A stretch of DNA of 64,000 bases from JBOHDX01 sp050700835 (GCA_050700835.1 JBOHDX010000080.1:1-64000); one strand, 5' to 3'; counted from the first letter of the stretch, positions 1 through 10,439 are shown. A program made the numbers and translations. Notes: a model not told the origin generated them from the letters alone.

Positions 1-586
1 CACCGACGTAGTCCGCTCCCCACACTCGATCGATGAGCTGGCCACGGGTGAGCACCCGGCCCACGTTGCGCAGGAGGTACTCCAACAGGTCGAATTCCTT
101 GAGCGGCAGCCCCACTTCCCGCCCCGCCACGGTGACGGTGTGCCGCTCGACGTCCATCCGTACCTGCCCCGCCTCCAGTACCGCGGGCCCGAACGCGGGG
201 CTGGCGGCCGCACCGTCGGCCACCTCCCCGCCGCGCCGCAGCACCGCGCGGATCCGGGCGATGAGCTCCCGGGCCGAGTAGGGCTTGGTGACGTAGTCGT
301 CCGCGCCGAGCTCGAGGCCCACCACCTTGTCGACCTCGGCGTCCTTGGCACTGACCATGATGACCGGCACGTTTGACACCTGGCGCAGCCGACGGCACAC
401 CTCGGTTCCCGTCAGGCCCGGCAACATCAGGTCCAGGAGCACGATGTCGGCACCGGTGCGGTCGAACTGCGCCAGTGCGTCCGGGCCGGTCGCCGCCAAC
501 GCGACCTCGAAGCCCTCCTTGGCCAAGACGTACGACAGCGCCTCGCGGTAGCTCTCCTCGTCCTCGACCACCAGCACTCTCGTCAT
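1..586 (-). CDS. regX3: RegX3/PhoB-like response regulator (3' end outside window)
   Basis: OmpR/PhoB-family response regulator, cut by the left window edge; about 195 residues are visible. The receiver domain shows the acidic pair near residues 8-10, the phospho-acceptor Asp52 in a VLLDLMLPG context, and Lys101 in VTKPYSA. A winged-helix DNA-binding domain follows, with an LPLKEFDLLEYLL stretch. Its ATG overlaps the TGA of the upstream kinase gene (ATGA), so the two are co-transcribed. In actinobacteria this pair is SenX3-RegX3 (PhoR-PhoP in Streptomyces), which senses phosphate limitation. The divergent phoU and the PHO-box-like repeat between them fit that role. The assignment to this family is strong; the exact ortholog name rests on context. 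Confidence 0.9.
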   Translation of the reverse strand, partial: MTRVLVVEDEESYREALSYVLAKEGFEVALAATGPDALAQFDRTGADIVLLDLMLPGLTGTEVCRRLRQVSNVPVIMVSAKDAEVDKVVGLELGADDYVTKPYSARELIARIRAVLRRGGEVADGAAASPAFGPAVLEAGQVRMDVERHTVTVAGREVGLPLKEFDLLEYLLRNVGRVLTRGQLIDRVWGADYVG

Positions 587-1728
587 CGCCGCGGCTCCAG
601 CCGGGTGGGAAGGCTGATCGTGAACGACGATCCCTCGTCAGGAACGCTCCACACGCTGATCTCCCCTCCATGACTGGCAGCCACGTGCTTGACGATCGAC
701 AGCCCGAGACCGGTTCCGCCGGTCGTACGCGCGCGCGCCGGGTCGACCCGGTAGAAGCGTTCGAAGATGCGCTCCAGCTCGGCCTCCGGGATGCCGATGC
801 CCTGGTCGCTGACCGTGATGGCGACGCAGTCGTCCGCGGTCTTGACGGTCACCGCCACCCGGGAGCCGTCGAAGCTGTAGGCGACGGCGTTCTCGACCAG
901 GTTGGCCACCGCGACCGCGATCTGGTCGGGGTTGCCCAGCACCTTGGCACCCGTGGACGGTGGCGCGACCAAGGTGATCTGCTTGGCCTCGGCGTCGGTG
1001 CGGCTGCGATCCAGGGCGGTGCGCACCAGGTCGTCGACGTCGATAGGTACGGGATGCTCGACGAGATCGTCGCCCTGCAGCCTGGACAGCTCGATGATCT
1101 GCTGCACGAGCCGGGTCAGTCGTTCGCTCTCGATGAGCATCCTGGCGGAGAACCGGTGGACCGCCTCGGGGTCGTCGGCCGCCTCACCGACCGCCTCGGC
1201 GAGGAGGTTGAGGGCACCCACGGGTGTCTTCAGCTCGTGGCTGACGTTGGCGGCGAAGTCGCGGCGGATGGACTCCACCCGGCGTTCGCGGGTGCGGTCC
1301 TCAAGCAGCACGAGCACGAGGCGGGATCCCAACGGGGCAACGCGTGCAGCAACCTGGAGCGCCGGTGCCGCCCGGCGCGGGAGGGTCAGCTCGCCTTCGC
1401 GGATCTGCCCGTCCCGGCGAACCCCGGCGACCATCGCGATCAGCTCACCGGAGGTGAGACGGTCGCCGTCCAAGAGCCCGAGGGCGTGCGCCGGTGCGGA
1501 CGCCTTGAGCACTGCGTCGTCGTCGCCAAGCACGACCGCCGAGCTTCGCAGCACCGTGAGCACCGAGTCCACGCCGGCCGGCAGCAAGGGCTCGGGCTGC
1601 GGTGGAAGAGCCCGCTGTGAGCGTTCGGTCCAGCGCCACGAGCCGACCACGAATCCCCCGACGACGGCGCCGCCCAGCACCAGGAGCGCCGTCGCCGTAG
1701 AGCCGTCCACGGCGTTGATGGTACGCAT
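583..1728 (-). CDS. senX3: SenX3-type sensor histidine kinase
   Basis: Membrane sensor kinase of 381 residues, partner of the downstream response regulator. There is one N-terminal transmembrane helix at about residues 12-30. A PAS-like region follows to about residue 150. The HisKA box is FAANVSHELKTPVGAL with phospho-acceptor His164. The HATPase_c domain carries N (NLVENAVAY), G1 (SDQGIGIP) and G2 (GGTGLGLSIV) boxes. The single helix and absence of an extracellular sensor domain are typical of SenX3/PhoR, which respond through the Pst transporter and PhoU rather than by direct ligand binding. Gene order kinase then regulator, with a 4-base overlap, matches the senX3-regX3 operon. Confidence 0.9.
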   Translation of the reverse strand: MRTINAVDGSTATALLVLGGAVVGGFVVGSWRWTERSQRALPPQPEPLLPAGVDSVLTVLRSSAVVLGDDDAVLKASAPAHALGLLDGDRLTSGELIAMVAGVRRDGQIREGELTLPRRAAPALQVAARVAPLGSRLVLVLLEDRTRERRVESIRRDFAANVSHELKTPVGALNLLAEAVGEAADDPEAVHRFSARMLIESERLTRLVQQIIELSRLQGDDLVEHPVPIDVDDLVRTALDRSRTDAEAKQITLVAPPSTGAKVLGNPDQIAVAVANLVENAVAYSFDGSRVAVTVKTADDCVAITVSDQGIGIPEAELERIFERFYRVDPARARTTGGTGLGLSIVKHVAASHGGEISVWSVPDEGSSFTISLPTRLEPRR

Positions 1729-1783
1729 CGGGCGCCGCGCCGCCGCGGGCCGAGCAACCCTGCGACCAGCAGATTTGTCGACT

Positions 1784-1805
1784 GTTCACGTCGCGTTCAC
1801 GACAT
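1784..1805. promoter_or_regulatory. PHO-box-like direct repeat between senX3 and phoU
   Basis: Two directly abutting 11-bp units, GTTCACGTCGC and GTTCACGACAT. The 11-bp repeat starting GTTCAC matches the direct-repeat unit of the actinobacterial PhoP/RegX3 box. It lies in the 127-bp gap between the divergent senX3 and phoU starts, so it could act on both. A weaker TTCACCGGC appears at 1817 but is out of register. Confidence 0.65.
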
Positions 1806-1855
1806 GGCGCCAACGCTTCACCGGCCACACATCGACCAGCCCTACGGTGTCCTGC

Positions 1856-2512
1856 ATGCGGGACCAGTACTACGACCAGCTCGACTCGATCGTCGACGAC
1901 CTCGTGGCGATGACCAGGGCCGTCCGCGACTCCGTGCGCGAGGCGACGTTGGCTCTGCTCGAGGCCGACCCCGTCGCCGCGGAGTCGGTGATCTCCGGCG
2001 ACAAGGAGATCGACCTGACCCGCGAGCTGATCGAGGAGCGGTCGATGCAGCTGCTGGCCACCCAGCAGCCGGTAGCCGGGGACCTGCGGATGCTCGTCGC
2101 GGCCCTGCGGATGGTGGCCGACCTGGAGCGCATGGGCGACTTGTCGGCGCACATCGCGAAGGTCGCCCGGATGCGGATGCCGGACATCGCGGTGCCGTCG
2201 GCCCTGAAGCCAACGATGGAGCGGATGGCTCAGGTGGCCGAGAGCATGGTCGAGTCGGCCTCGAAGATCCTGTCCGAGCGCGACGTCGAGGGCGCCCACG
2301 AGCTCGAGGCCGAGGACGACGAGATGGACCGGCTGCGCCGCTCGATGTTCAGGACGCTCCTGTCCGAAGGCTGGACGTACGGCGTGGAGCCGGCGATCGA
2401 CATCGCCCTTCTCGGTCGCTACTACGAGCGGATCGGCGACCACGCCGTGTCGATGGCGCGACGCGTCATCTACCTCGTCACCGGTGAGCACCCGGCCGCA
2501 GCCACGCCCTGA
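1856..2512 (+). CDS. phoU: PhoU phosphate-signalling regulator
   Basis: All-helical PhoU of 218 residues with two repeated three-helix bundles. Conserved stretches include QLLATQQPVAGDLRMLVAAL and ALLGRYYERIGDHAV, the acidic metal-binding E-x-x-x-D type motifs of the family. PhoU links the Pst transporter to the SenX3/PhoR kinase and keeps the Pho response off when phosphate is plentiful. I placed the start at the ATG giving MRDQYYDQLDSI, the usual PhoU N terminus; the reading frame is open upstream, but that part lies over senX3 and its promoter. The gene is divergent from senX3 with the PHO-like repeat between them. Confidence 0.93.
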   Translation: MRDQYYDQLDSIVDDLVAMTRAVRDSVREATLALLEADPVAAESVISGDKEIDLTRELIEERSMQLLATQQPVAGDLRMLVAALRMVADLERMGDLSAHIAKVARMRMPDIAVPSALKPTMERMAQVAESMVESASKILSERDVEGAHELEAEDDEMDRLRRSMFRTLLSEGWTYGVEPAIDIALLGRYYERIGDHAVSMARRVIYLVTGEHPAAATP

Positions 2513-2542
2513 CCACCCGGCTGCCGGTCGTAGGCTCGCCGC

Positions 2543-3304
2543 ATGACAGTGCGGAGTGCGTCGTACACCCTGATCCTGCTGCGCCACGGCGAGAGCGAGT
2601 GGAACGCCAAGAACCTCTTCACCGGTTGGGTCGACGTGGCCCTGTCCGAGCGGGGTCGTGCCGAGGCGGCGACGGCGGCCGATCTCCTGGCGGAGCGCTC
2701 CCTGGTCCCCGACGTGATGCACACGTCGCTGCTGCGCCGGGCCATCACCACGGGCGAGCTCTGCCTGGACCGGATCGACCGAGGGTGGATCCCGGTCCGC
2801 CGGACGTGGCGCCTGAACGAGCGGCACTACGGCGCCCTGCAGGGCAAAGACAAGAAGGCCACACTCCAGGAGTACGGCGAGGAGCAGTTCATGGCCTGGC
2901 GCCGCTCCTACGACACCCCTCCGCCGCCGATCGACGACGCCGACCGGTGGAGCCAGAGCAACGATCCGCGCTATGCCGCACTGCCGCCCGACGCCCGCCC
3001 ACGAACCGAGTGCCTCAAGGACGTGGTCGCCCGGCTGCTGCCGTACTGGTACGACGCGATCGTCCCGGATCTCCGGGTCGGGGCCACGGTGTTGGTGGCC
3101 GCGCACGGCAACTCTCTGCGCGCCATGGTCAAGCACCTCGACGGCATGGACGAGGAGTCTGTGGTGGGGCTGAACATCCCGACGGGCATCCCGCTGCTGT
3201 ACGAGCTGAACGCTTCGATGCAGCCGGTCACCCGGGGCGGGGAGTACCTCGACCCCGGCGCAGCGGCCGAGGCGATCCGGGCGGTGGCGGCCCAGGGCCG
3301 GTGA
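2543..3304 (+). CDS. gpmA: 2,3-bisphosphoglycerate-dependent phosphoglycerate mutase
   Basis: Cytosolic glycolytic enzyme interconverting 3- and 2-phosphoglycerate through a phosphohistidine. It has 253 residues, the usual GpmA length. The catalytic LRHGESEWN motif lies at residues 13-21 with His15. [11 protein letters not shown], the substrate loop of the dPGM family, and the second histidine in the [14 protein letters not shown] motif are both present. It follows phoU after 30 bp and is convergent with the next gene. In Mycobacterium tuberculosis gpm1 also sits beside senX3-regX3, so the placement is conserved rather than accidental. Confidence 0.95.
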   Translation: MTVRSASYTLILLRHGESEWNAKNLFTGWVDVALSERGRAEAATAADLLAERSLVPDVMHTSLLRRAITTGELCLDRIDRGWIPVRRTWRLNERHYGALQGKDKKATLQEYGEEQFMAWRRSYDTPPPPIDDADRWSQSNDPRYAALPPDARPRTECLKDVVARLLPYWYDAIVPDLRVGATVLVAAHGNSLRAMVKHLDGMDEESVVGLNIPTGIPLLYELNASMQPVTRGGEYLDPGAAAEAIRAVAAQGR

Positions 3305-3310
3305 CGTTGG

Positions 3311-3805
3311 CTACTCGAGCCGGCCCCGGAACGCGTCGAGGTTGCGCGTCGACTCGCCGCGCGCGACCCGCCAGGCCCACTCCCGGCGGATGGACGTGGC
3401 GAAGCCGAGCTCGAGGATCGTGTTGAACGACTCGTCGGCATAGGACAGGACGGACCCGAGCAGTCGGTCCACCTCTTGCGGTGTGACGGCTTGCAGCGGC
3501 AGCCGCCCGTCGAGATAGATGTCGCCGGCGTGGTCACAGGCGAACGACACGGCGTACATCTTGAGGTTCCGCTCGAGCAGCCAGCGGTAGACCGCCTTAT
3601 GGTTCTCGTCCGGGTTGCGGGCCACGAACGCATGGACAGACACCGAGTGCTCTCGCACCTCGATCCGGCACGCCGTCTGCAGCTTGCGCTCCCCCGGCAG
3701 CACCACGTCGAAGACGCCGAGCCGCGGCTCGGTGAACTCCATCGCGTCCCCGGCCTCCGTCAGAGCCTGCCGGACGACACCGGCTGCGGTCTGGCGTGCG
3801 GTCAC
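3311..3805 (-). CDS. YbjN-domain protein linked to mshA
   Basis: Small cytosolic protein of the YbjN family (164 residues from this start). The alpha/beta fold characteristic of the family (also seen in type III secretion chaperone-like proteins) is suggested by [20 protein letters not shown] and [21 protein letters not shown] chose the GTG at 3805 because it overlaps the mshA stop as GTGA; an ATG fifteen bases further upstream would add five residues and a 19-base overlap. It is translationally coupled to mshA, as its homologue is in mycobacteria (Rv0487 after Rv0486). The biochemical role is unknown, and no catalytic residues are evident. Confidence 0.8.
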   Translation of the reverse strand: MTARQTAAGVVRQALTEAGDAMEFTEPRLGVFDVVLPGERKLQTACRIEVREHSVSVHAFVARNPDENHKAVYRWLLERNLKMYAVSFACDHAGDIYLDGRLPLQAVTPQEVDRLLGSVLSYADESFNTILELGFATSIRREWAWRVARGESTRNLDAFRGRLE

Positions 3806-5142
3806 GACACCGCCATCCACTCGCCGGAAAGGGCCTTCCGCGCTGCCGCATAGACGTCCAGCGTCGCGTCGGTCGTGTGGTCCCAGCTGAACGCCGCGGC
3901 ATGACGTGCGGCGCCGTCGCCCATCAGGGCAAGGCGTTCCGGATGGGTGAGCAAGTCACGGATCGCGGCCGCGTAGTCGCGCGGGTCGTGCCCGGCGACG
4001 AGCAGGCCGGTACGCCCGTCGGAGACTGCGGTGGTCAGCCCGCCGACGGCGGCCGCCACCACGGGTGTGCCGCAGGCCTCCGCCTCGAGGGCGACGAGGC
4101 CGAACGACTCGTTGTAGGACGGCACGCACACCAGCGTGGCGGCGGCGTACCAGTCCGCGAGCGTCGGGTGATCGACAGGCGGCACGAACGTGGCCACGCC
4201 ACCCAGACCCAGCGAGGTCGTCAGCTCGGCTAGTGCGTCGGGGCGCTGCAGGCCTGAGCCCGACGGTCCGCCCACGACTGCCACCACGAGCCCGTCACGC
4301 ATCGCCGGGTCCTGGGCCACGAGAGCCGCCGCCGCTTCGAGGAACACGTCGGGAGCCTTCAGCGGCTGCAGCCGGCCAGCGAACAACAGCACAGTCGCGT
4401 CCGCGGCCAGGCCCAGTCGCGCCCTGGCCTCGAGCTCACGCCCCGGCCGGAACCGGTCGAGGTCGACACCCGGATGCACGACGTCGACCCGGGCGGGGTC
4501 GGCGGCATAGAGGCGAACCAGCTCGTCGGCTTCCGCAGCGGTGTTGGCGATAAGTCGGTCCGCGGCGTCGACAACCTGCTCCTCGCCGACGATCCGGACC
4601 ATCGGCTCGGCAACGTCACCGCGCGCGAGGGCGGCGTTCTTGACCTTGCCCATCGTGTGCATCGAGTGCACCAACGGCACCGCCCACCGGTCCCGGCAAA
4701 GCGCTCCAACCTGGCCGGAGAGCCAGTAGTGGCTGTGGATCAGGTCGTACCGTCCCGGTTCGTGGAGCGCCTCGACCCGGAGCACGTCGCGGCTGAACGT
4801 GCACATCTGGCCCGGGAGGTCCGCCTTGGACAGTCCCTCGAACGGCCCGGACACGATGTGGCGCACCGTGACCCCAGGACCGCACTCGATCACCGGGGGC
4901 AGGTCGGACGAGGTGGCCCGGGTGAACACCTCGACCTCGACACCACGGGCGGCAAGTCTCTTGGACAGCTCCAGGACGTAGACGTTCATGCCGCCGGCGT
5001 CCCCGGTCCCGGGCTGATCGAGCGGCGAGGTGTGCATCGACAGCATCGCCACTCGACGCGGAACGGCGGCTGCGGTGAGACGGGCGGTTGCCCGCAACTG
5101 ACCAGGCGACATGGACAGACACCTCCGAGACGCCCCAACCAT
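3802..5142 (-). CDS. mshA: D-inositol-3-phosphate glycosyltransferase MshA
   Basis: First enzyme of mycothiol synthesis. It transfers GlcNAc from UDP-GlcNAc to inositol 3-phosphate. It is a GT-B, GT4-family enzyme of up to 446 residues. Visible MshA features are [24 protein letters not shown] at the N-terminal sugar-acceptor site, HSHYWLSG, and the C-terminal nucleotide-sugar segment ending [22 protein letters not shown] with the E-x7-E type glutamates. The first 20 or so residues are poorly conserved, so initiation at the ATG reading MSPGQLRA (5112) is possible. Mycothiol is restricted to actinobacteria, so the gene is a taxonomic marker here. Confidence 0.93.
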   Translation of the reverse strand: MVGASRRCLSMSPGQLRATARLTAAAVPRRVAMLSMHTSPLDQPGTGDAGGMNVYVLELSKRLAARGVEVEVFTRATSSDLPPVIECGPGVTVRHIVSGPFEGLSKADLPGQMCTFSRDVLRVEALHEPGRYDLIHSHYWLSGQVGALCRDRWAVPLVHSMHTMGKVKNAALARGDVAEPMVRIVGEEQVVDAADRLIANTAAEADELVRLYAADPARVDVVHPGVDLDRFRPGRELEARARLGLAADATVLLFAGRLQPLKAPDVFLEAAAALVAQDPAMRDGLVVAVVGGPSGSGLQRPDALAELTTSLGLGGVATFVPPVDHPTLADWYAAATLVCVPSYNESFGLVALEAEACGTPVVAAAVGGLTTAVSDGRTGLLVAGHDPRDYAAAIRDLLTHPERLALMGDGAARHAAAFSWDHTTDATLDVYAAARKALSGEWMAVS

Positions 5143-5195
5143 CCTCGATCCTTCCGTATTCCGGCGGCATCGGCCGGGCTGGCAGGATCGACGGC

Positions 5196-5969
5196 ATGAC
5201 CTATGTCCTGCCGTCCGACATGTCCACCACCCCCACCGCGGTGGTGACCGGCGCCAGCAGCGGCATCGGCGCCGCCAGCGCGCACGCCTTGGCGGCGTCG
5301 GGGTTCCGGGTCGTGTGTGTCGCCCGCCGGCAAGATCGGATCGAGGCCCTTGCCCAGCAGATCGGGGGGGCCGCCATCGTCTGCGACGTGACGGACGCCG
5401 ACCAGGTCGCGACGTTGGCGGACGAGGTCGGGGACGTCGTGCACGTGCTGGTCAACAACGCCGGCGGGTCGTTCGGCCAGGAGCCGATCGAGATGACCGA
5501 TCCGGAGGCGTGGCGGGCGATGTTCGACGTCAACGTGCTCGGGACGCTCCGCGTCACCCAAGCCCTGCTGCCAGCGCTCCGGGCGGCTGGCAACGGCCTG
5601 ATCGTCAACATGGGCTCGATCGCCGGACACCTCGCCTACGAGGGTGGTGCGGGCTACACAGTGGCCAAGCACGGGGTCGCGGTGATGAGCGAGACCCTGC
5701 GGCTAGAGCTCAACGGGGAGCCGATCCGGGTCACCGAGATCGCCCCCGGCATGGTTCGCACCGACGAGTTCTCGCTCGTACGCTTCGACGGTGACGCAAC
5801 GCGCGCAGACGCCGTCTATGCCGGTGTGTCCGCCCCGCTGCTGGCGCAGGACGTCGCCGACGCGGTCGCCTGGGTCGCGACCCGCCCTGCGCACGTCGAC
5901 GTCGACCTGCTGGTGATCAAGCCGCGCGCACAGGCGGCACCGCACAAGGTGCACCGCGACGGCGGATAG
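5196..5969 (+). CDS. Short-chain dehydrogenase/reductase
   Basis: Classical SDR of 257 residues with a Rossmann fold. It has the TGASSGIG cofactor motif near residue 20, the NNAG motif, the catalytic Ser in NMGSIAG, and the YTVAK Tyr/Lys pair. The first strand is followed by VCVARRQDR, suggesting NADP preference; the substrate cannot be read from sequence. A later ATG at 5220 would remove eight residues. It is divergent from mshA with a short gap. An SDR (Rv0484c) also lies beside mshA in Mycobacterium tuberculosis, which suggests an old association. Confidence 0.88.
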   Translation: MTYVLPSDMSTTPTAVVTGASSGIGAASAHALAASGFRVVCVARRQDRIEALAQQIGGAAIVCDVTDADQVATLADEVGDVVHVLVNNAGGSFGQEPIEMTDPEAWRAMFDVNVLGTLRVTQALLPALRAAGNGLIVNMGSIAGHLAYEGGAGYTVAKHGVAVMSETLRLELNGEPIRVTEIAPGMVRTDEFSLVRFDGDATRADAVYAGVSAPLLAQDVADAVAWVATRPAHVDVDLLVIKPRAQAAPHKVHRDGG

Positions 5970-6052
5970 GATGTCGTGGTCGCGCGCGTTCGCGCTGCGT
6001 CCCCGGCCGCACTCCGGCCCATCGCCACTCTCATGCCAAGGACCAGTTCGCC

Positions 6053-7933
<1,881 letters not shown>

Positions 7934-7940
7934 CCCCTGG

Positions 7941-8037
7941 CTTCACACGCCGCCCGTACCGCCTAATCCGACATTTCGGGCGCAAATCGGTACGCCGGAC
8001 GTGTGAAGCGGGGGCGGGCGGACGTGTGAAGCGGGGG
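7941..8037. repeat. Palindromic and directly repeated intergenic segment after typA
   Basis: CTTCACACG with CGTACC twelve bases in (7941-7960) is mirrored by GGTACGCCGGACGTGTGAAG (7989-8008). This is an imperfect inverted repeat around an AT-richer centre (acatttcgggcgcaaat). The right arm plus following G-run is repeated as GGACGTGTGAAGCGGGGG-like sequence at about 8019-8037. It sits between the convergent typA and macro-domain genes and may act as a bidirectional terminator. There is no T-tract. Confidence 0.55.
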
Positions 8038-8082
8038 TGGGCTGGGGCGGGGTGGTCCTCCGCGGTCCCCAGCAGGAGGACG

Positions 8083-8604
8083 TCATCGGACCAGCGCGGC
8101 ACGCAGAACCGTCTCGACCTGCGTGCTGAACGCGTACATCGTGACCTCGCGAACCTGGGTCGAGGTGATGCGTACCGCGCCCACGGCGATCCGCGTGGCG
8201 TCGTCGACGTCCCAGCCGTACGCGCCGGCCGAGACGAGGGGAAACGCCACGGTGGTCGCGCCGAGGCTGTCCGCCACCTTGAGGGCCTCGCGGTAGCAGG
8301 AGGCGAGCAGGTCGGGATCAGTCTGGCCCTGGTGACGGTTCGGGCCGACTACATGGATGATCCAGCGGCACGGCAGGTCACCGGCTGACGTCCACGCAGC
8401 CTGCCCGACCTGTAGGCCGTGCGGGTAGCGGGCCCGTTCCTCGCGGAGCAGTGCCGGACCAGCCGCCCGGTGGATGGCACCGTCCACTCCGCCGCCACCC
8501 CGCATCCGCGAGTTGGCGGCATTGACGATCACGTCGCCGGCGAACGTCGTGATGTCACCGAGCGCCATGGAGACCTTCGGCCCATCGACCGCGGAGGACG
8601 TCAC
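8083..8604 (-). CDS. Macro-domain ADP-ribose-binding protein
   Basis: Single macro domain of 173 residues, similar to O-acetyl-ADP-ribose deacetylases (YmdB/MacroD class). The ADP-ribose pocket is visible as GDITTFAGDVIVNAANSRMRGGGGVDGAIH. The diphosphate loop region VAFPLVSAGAYGWD is near the C terminus. The probable GTG start is 1 bp from the upstream DUF2516 stop, so the two genes form an operon. A later ATG (MALGDIT) is an alternative. It probably removes ADP-ribose or O-acetyl groups, but the substrate is not determined by sequence. Confidence 0.88.
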   Translation of the reverse strand: MTSSAVDGPKVSMALGDITTFAGDVIVNAANSRMRGGGGVDGAIHRAAGPALLREERARYPHGLQVGQAAWTSAGDLPCRWIIHVVGPNRHQGQTDPDLLASCYREALKVADSLGATTVAFPLVSAGAYGWDVDDATRIAVGAVRITSTQVREVTMYAFSTQVETVLRAALVR

Positions 8605-8605
8605 G

Positions 8606-8896
8606 TCACCGTCGCGAGCCGGACTTCACCGCCGGCCGGGCGTCCGCGAGGTAGACCAGTGCGATCACGATGCCGATGACGTTGAAGATGCCCAGGGGTG
8701 ACGCCATCATCAGGAAGTTCGCGACGACCGCCAAGCCCAGCAGCAGCATCCAGAACGGCTTGGTCTGCTTCGAAGCCGCGACGAACGCCTGCGACGGGCG
8801 TATCGCAGCGTCGACGAAGGCGAATGCCTTGATCACGAACAGGACGAGGGTCAGGACCAGCGTCAACGTGTTCTGGGCGGCGAGGATGGACGGCAC
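8606..8896 (-). CDS. DUF2516 small membrane protein
   Basis: 96-residue integral membrane protein with about three hydrophobic helices: LTLVLTLVLFVIKAFAFVDA near the N terminus, FWMLLLGLAVVANFLMMA in the middle, and FNVIGIVIALVYLADARP near the end. The conserved AFAFVDAAIRP and LADARPAVK stretches match the actinobacterial DUF2516 family. In Mycobacterium tuberculosis the family member Rv0476 follows hbhA, the same order as here. Function unknown. It begins with GTG and lies about 80 bp from the HbhA-like gene on the same strand. Confidence 0.8.
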   Translation of the reverse strand: MPSILAAQNTLTLVLTLVLFVIKAFAFVDAAIRPSQAFVAASKQTKPFWMLLLGLAVVANFLMMASPLGIFNVIGIVIALVYLADARPAVKSGSRR

Positions 8897-8978
8897 GACA
8901 CCAGCGTCTCACGCGGTGCAAGCCGCAGCGTCCGGATCCGTACGGCTCGTACGGACCCGGACGCATGGGGGTTGATGC

Positions 8979-9413
8979 TCAGTTGCCAACCTTGCGGGCG
9001 CTGTCGCCAGCGGCCTTCTTCGCCTTCGACGCGGTCTTCCGCGCCGAGGTAGAGGTGGCCTTCGCCCGCGTGGTGGTGCTCTTGGCCGACTTCCGCGCCG
9101 TGGTGGTCGTCGCCTTCGCCTGGCTCGCTGTGCTGCTGGCCTGCCCCTTGAGGTCGCGGGTCGCCGCCTGCCTGCGAACCCGGCTGACGAGGCCCTCGCC
9201 GCGCTTGGCGAGCTCGGCATACGTACCGCTGAACTGGCCGATCGCCTCGAACGCCACCGCTTGTGCCTTCTCCGGGAGCGTGCGCAGCTGCTTCGGGTCG
9301 AAGTCCATGTCGAGTGAGGTGGCGCGGATCTTCGACACCACGAAGTCGCCGGCGCCGACGACGACGAACAGCGGGGTCGGCTTCGGCTTCTTGATCTGGT
9401 CGGTGAGTGCCAT
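8979..9413 (-). CDS. Heparin-binding-haemagglutinin-like protein (HbhA family)
   Basis: 144-residue protein with two parts. The N-terminal domain (about 1-95) is predicted helical, with VVGAGDFVVSKIRATSLD and LPEKAQAVAFEAIGQFSG. The C-terminal tail is rich in Ala, Lys, Thr and Ser repeats (KATTTTARKSAK, KATSTSARKTASKAKK), as in mycobacterial HbhA, where the lysine repeats bind sulfated glycans. A clear AAGGAG Shine-Dalgarno lies before the ATG. Rv0474 (XRE)-hbhA-Rv0476 order is conserved. The tail is threonine-rich and shorter than mycobacterial HbhA, so an adhesin role is not assured; DNA or polyanion binding is also possible. Confidence 0.75.
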   Translation of the reverse strand: MALTDQIKKPKPTPLFVVVGAGDFVVSKIRATSLDMDFDPKQLRTLPEKAQAVAFEAIGQFSGTYAELAKRGEGLVSRVRRQAATRDLKGQASSTASQAKATTTTARKSAKSTTTRAKATSTSARKTASKAKKAAGDSARKVGN

Positions 9414-9461
9414 GACGAATCTCCTTATGGCTGGGTTGTCGTGCAGGTCGTTGTGTGGCGG

Positions 9462-9854
9462 TCAGGACATGGCTTCCGCGGCGTCGAAAGCAGCGGTGAT
9501 TCCCTTCTCCCGCCGGAACGACGCGTAGATGTCCAGCAGCACTGACTTCTGCCGCTGGCTGAGGTCCGGGTCGGCCAGGACGGCCTCTTCGACCGCGCCC
9601 GACTGCCCCTCGTCGGGATCTAGGATCCCGGCACGGATGTACAGCGTCTCGGCCGAGATCCGCAATGCCCTTGCCAGCTGCTGCAGGACGTCGGCCGAAG
9701 GGCGGCGGAGCCCACGCTCGATCTGGCTGAGGTAGGGATTGGACACTCCGGACTGCTCCGCGAGCTGGCGGAGCGACAACTGCGCTTGGCGACGCTGATC
9801 GTGGAGATACTCGCCGAGCGACTCCACGGTCTTGCCTACCTTGGTCCTTGCCAC
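9462..9854 (-). CDS. XRE-family transcriptional regulator upstream of hbhA
   Basis: 130-residue regulator with an N-terminal helix-turn-helix (about residues 14-70: LSLRQLAEQSGVSNPYLSQI, then ERGLRRPSADVLQQLARALR). The C-terminal helical region of about 60 residues has unknown ligand. I chose the GTG giving VARTKVGKTVESLGEYL, the conserved N terminus of this family; upstream codons are non-conserved and run into the divergent gene. It is the orthologue in position of Rv0474, next to hbhA. An inverted repeat TGCTTGC/GCAAGCA immediately upstream is a candidate self-operator. Confidence 0.85.
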   Translation of the reverse strand: MARTKVGKTVESLGEYLHDQRRQAQLSLRQLAEQSGVSNPYLSQIERGLRRPSADVLQQLARALRISAETLYIRAGILDPDEGQSGAVEEAVLADPDLSQRQKSVLLDIYASFRREKGITAAFDAAEAMS

Positions 9855-9864
9855 GTCCCCAGTC

Positions 9865-9882
9865 TGCTTGCAGGAGCAAGCA
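9865..9882. promoter_or_regulatory. Inverted repeat upstream of the XRE regulator (possible operator)
   Basis: Perfect 7-bp arms TGCTTGC and GCAAGCA separated by AGGA, 11 bp upstream of the regulator start. A further half-site GGCAAGC follows at 9886. Position and symmetry suit autoregulation by a dimeric HTH protein. This is inference only. Confidence 0.4.
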
Positions 9883-9894
9883 ACGGCAAGCGGG

Positions 9895-9920
9895 GCCGGC
9901 GTGAGACCGCTCACGCCGGC
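9895..9920. repeat. 11-bp-stem palindrome in the XRE/flagellar divergent gap
   Basis: GCCGGCGTGAG (9895-9905), loop ACCG, then CTCACGCCGGC (9910-9920). It forms a perfect hairpin in the short region between the XRE regulator and the first flagellar-side gene. It could be an operator for either gene or a transcript hairpin. Confidence 0.5.
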
Positions 9921-9953
9921 GCCGATCTCTGTCGCCCTGTCATCATGTCGGTC

Positions 9954-10439
9954 ATGCCCCTGTCCGCTCGGCTGCCCACCGTGGCGCAGCTGCGCCACGT
10001 TCTCGAGGAGTCACTGGGTCGTGATGTCGCGCTTCGGTCGTCGGCCCCCGCGCTGGTCGGCGCCAGCACGACGTCACTCGGCGTGTACGTCGGGGAGCGA
10101 CTCGCCACCCGCGGGATCGTCGTGGCCGAGCTCGGCGCGGTGGCGGTCCTTGGCGCCGCACAGGCACGGGTGCCACCGCTTGTCGCGGCGGAGGCCATCA
10201 AGTCCCGATTCGTCCCTCCGCCCGTCTCCGACGGCTTCGGGGCCTTGTTGTTGGCACTGGGTGAGCTGTTCGACCCAGCCGACTCGCCGCCTGGACGCCT
10301 CTACACCTACCTGCGGCCGGGGCAGGATCGCCCGCCCGACGTGCTCGCGGCGGCGTCCCGCATCGGCCGTCGGCTCGACGTCACGGTGGTGCCGTCGGGC
10401 TATGCGTCCGGAAGGTTGTCCTTGGTTCCTGTGTCCTGA
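9954..10439 (+). CDS. Uncharacterised protein at the flagellar locus edge
   Basis: 161-residue protein I do not recognise with certainty. It is cytosolic, has no signal peptide, and contains one hydrophobic strand-rich segment ([17 protein letters not shown]) followed by AAEAIKSR and [15 protein letters not shown]. That pattern is loosely like CheC/CheX-type phosphatases or FliN/FliM-like middle domains, but the catalytic E-x2-N signature is not clear. An ATG three codons upstream (9945) is an alternative start. It converges on csrA with a 40-base overlap of the two 3' ends, so antisense interference is possible. Its placement suggests a motility role, unproven. Confidence 0.6.
   Translation: MPLSARLPTVAQLRHVLEESLGRDVALRSSAPALVGASTTSLGVYVGERLATRGIVVAELGAVAVLGAAQARVPPLVAAEAIKSRFVPPPVSDGFGALLLALGELFDPADSPPGRLYTYLRPGQDRPPDVLAAASRIGRRLDVTVVPSGYASGRLSLVPVS

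Noticed and set aside
1445..3136. Long minus-strand open frame across phoU and gpmA
   Set aside because: The complementary strand holds two recognised genes in the right frames, and this frame shows no conserved motif.
9910..9928. CTCA followed by GCCGATCT near the flagellar-edge gene, as a seventh sigma 28 promoter
   Set aside because: Only 7 bp lie between the two blocks, far from the 16 bp seen in the other six.
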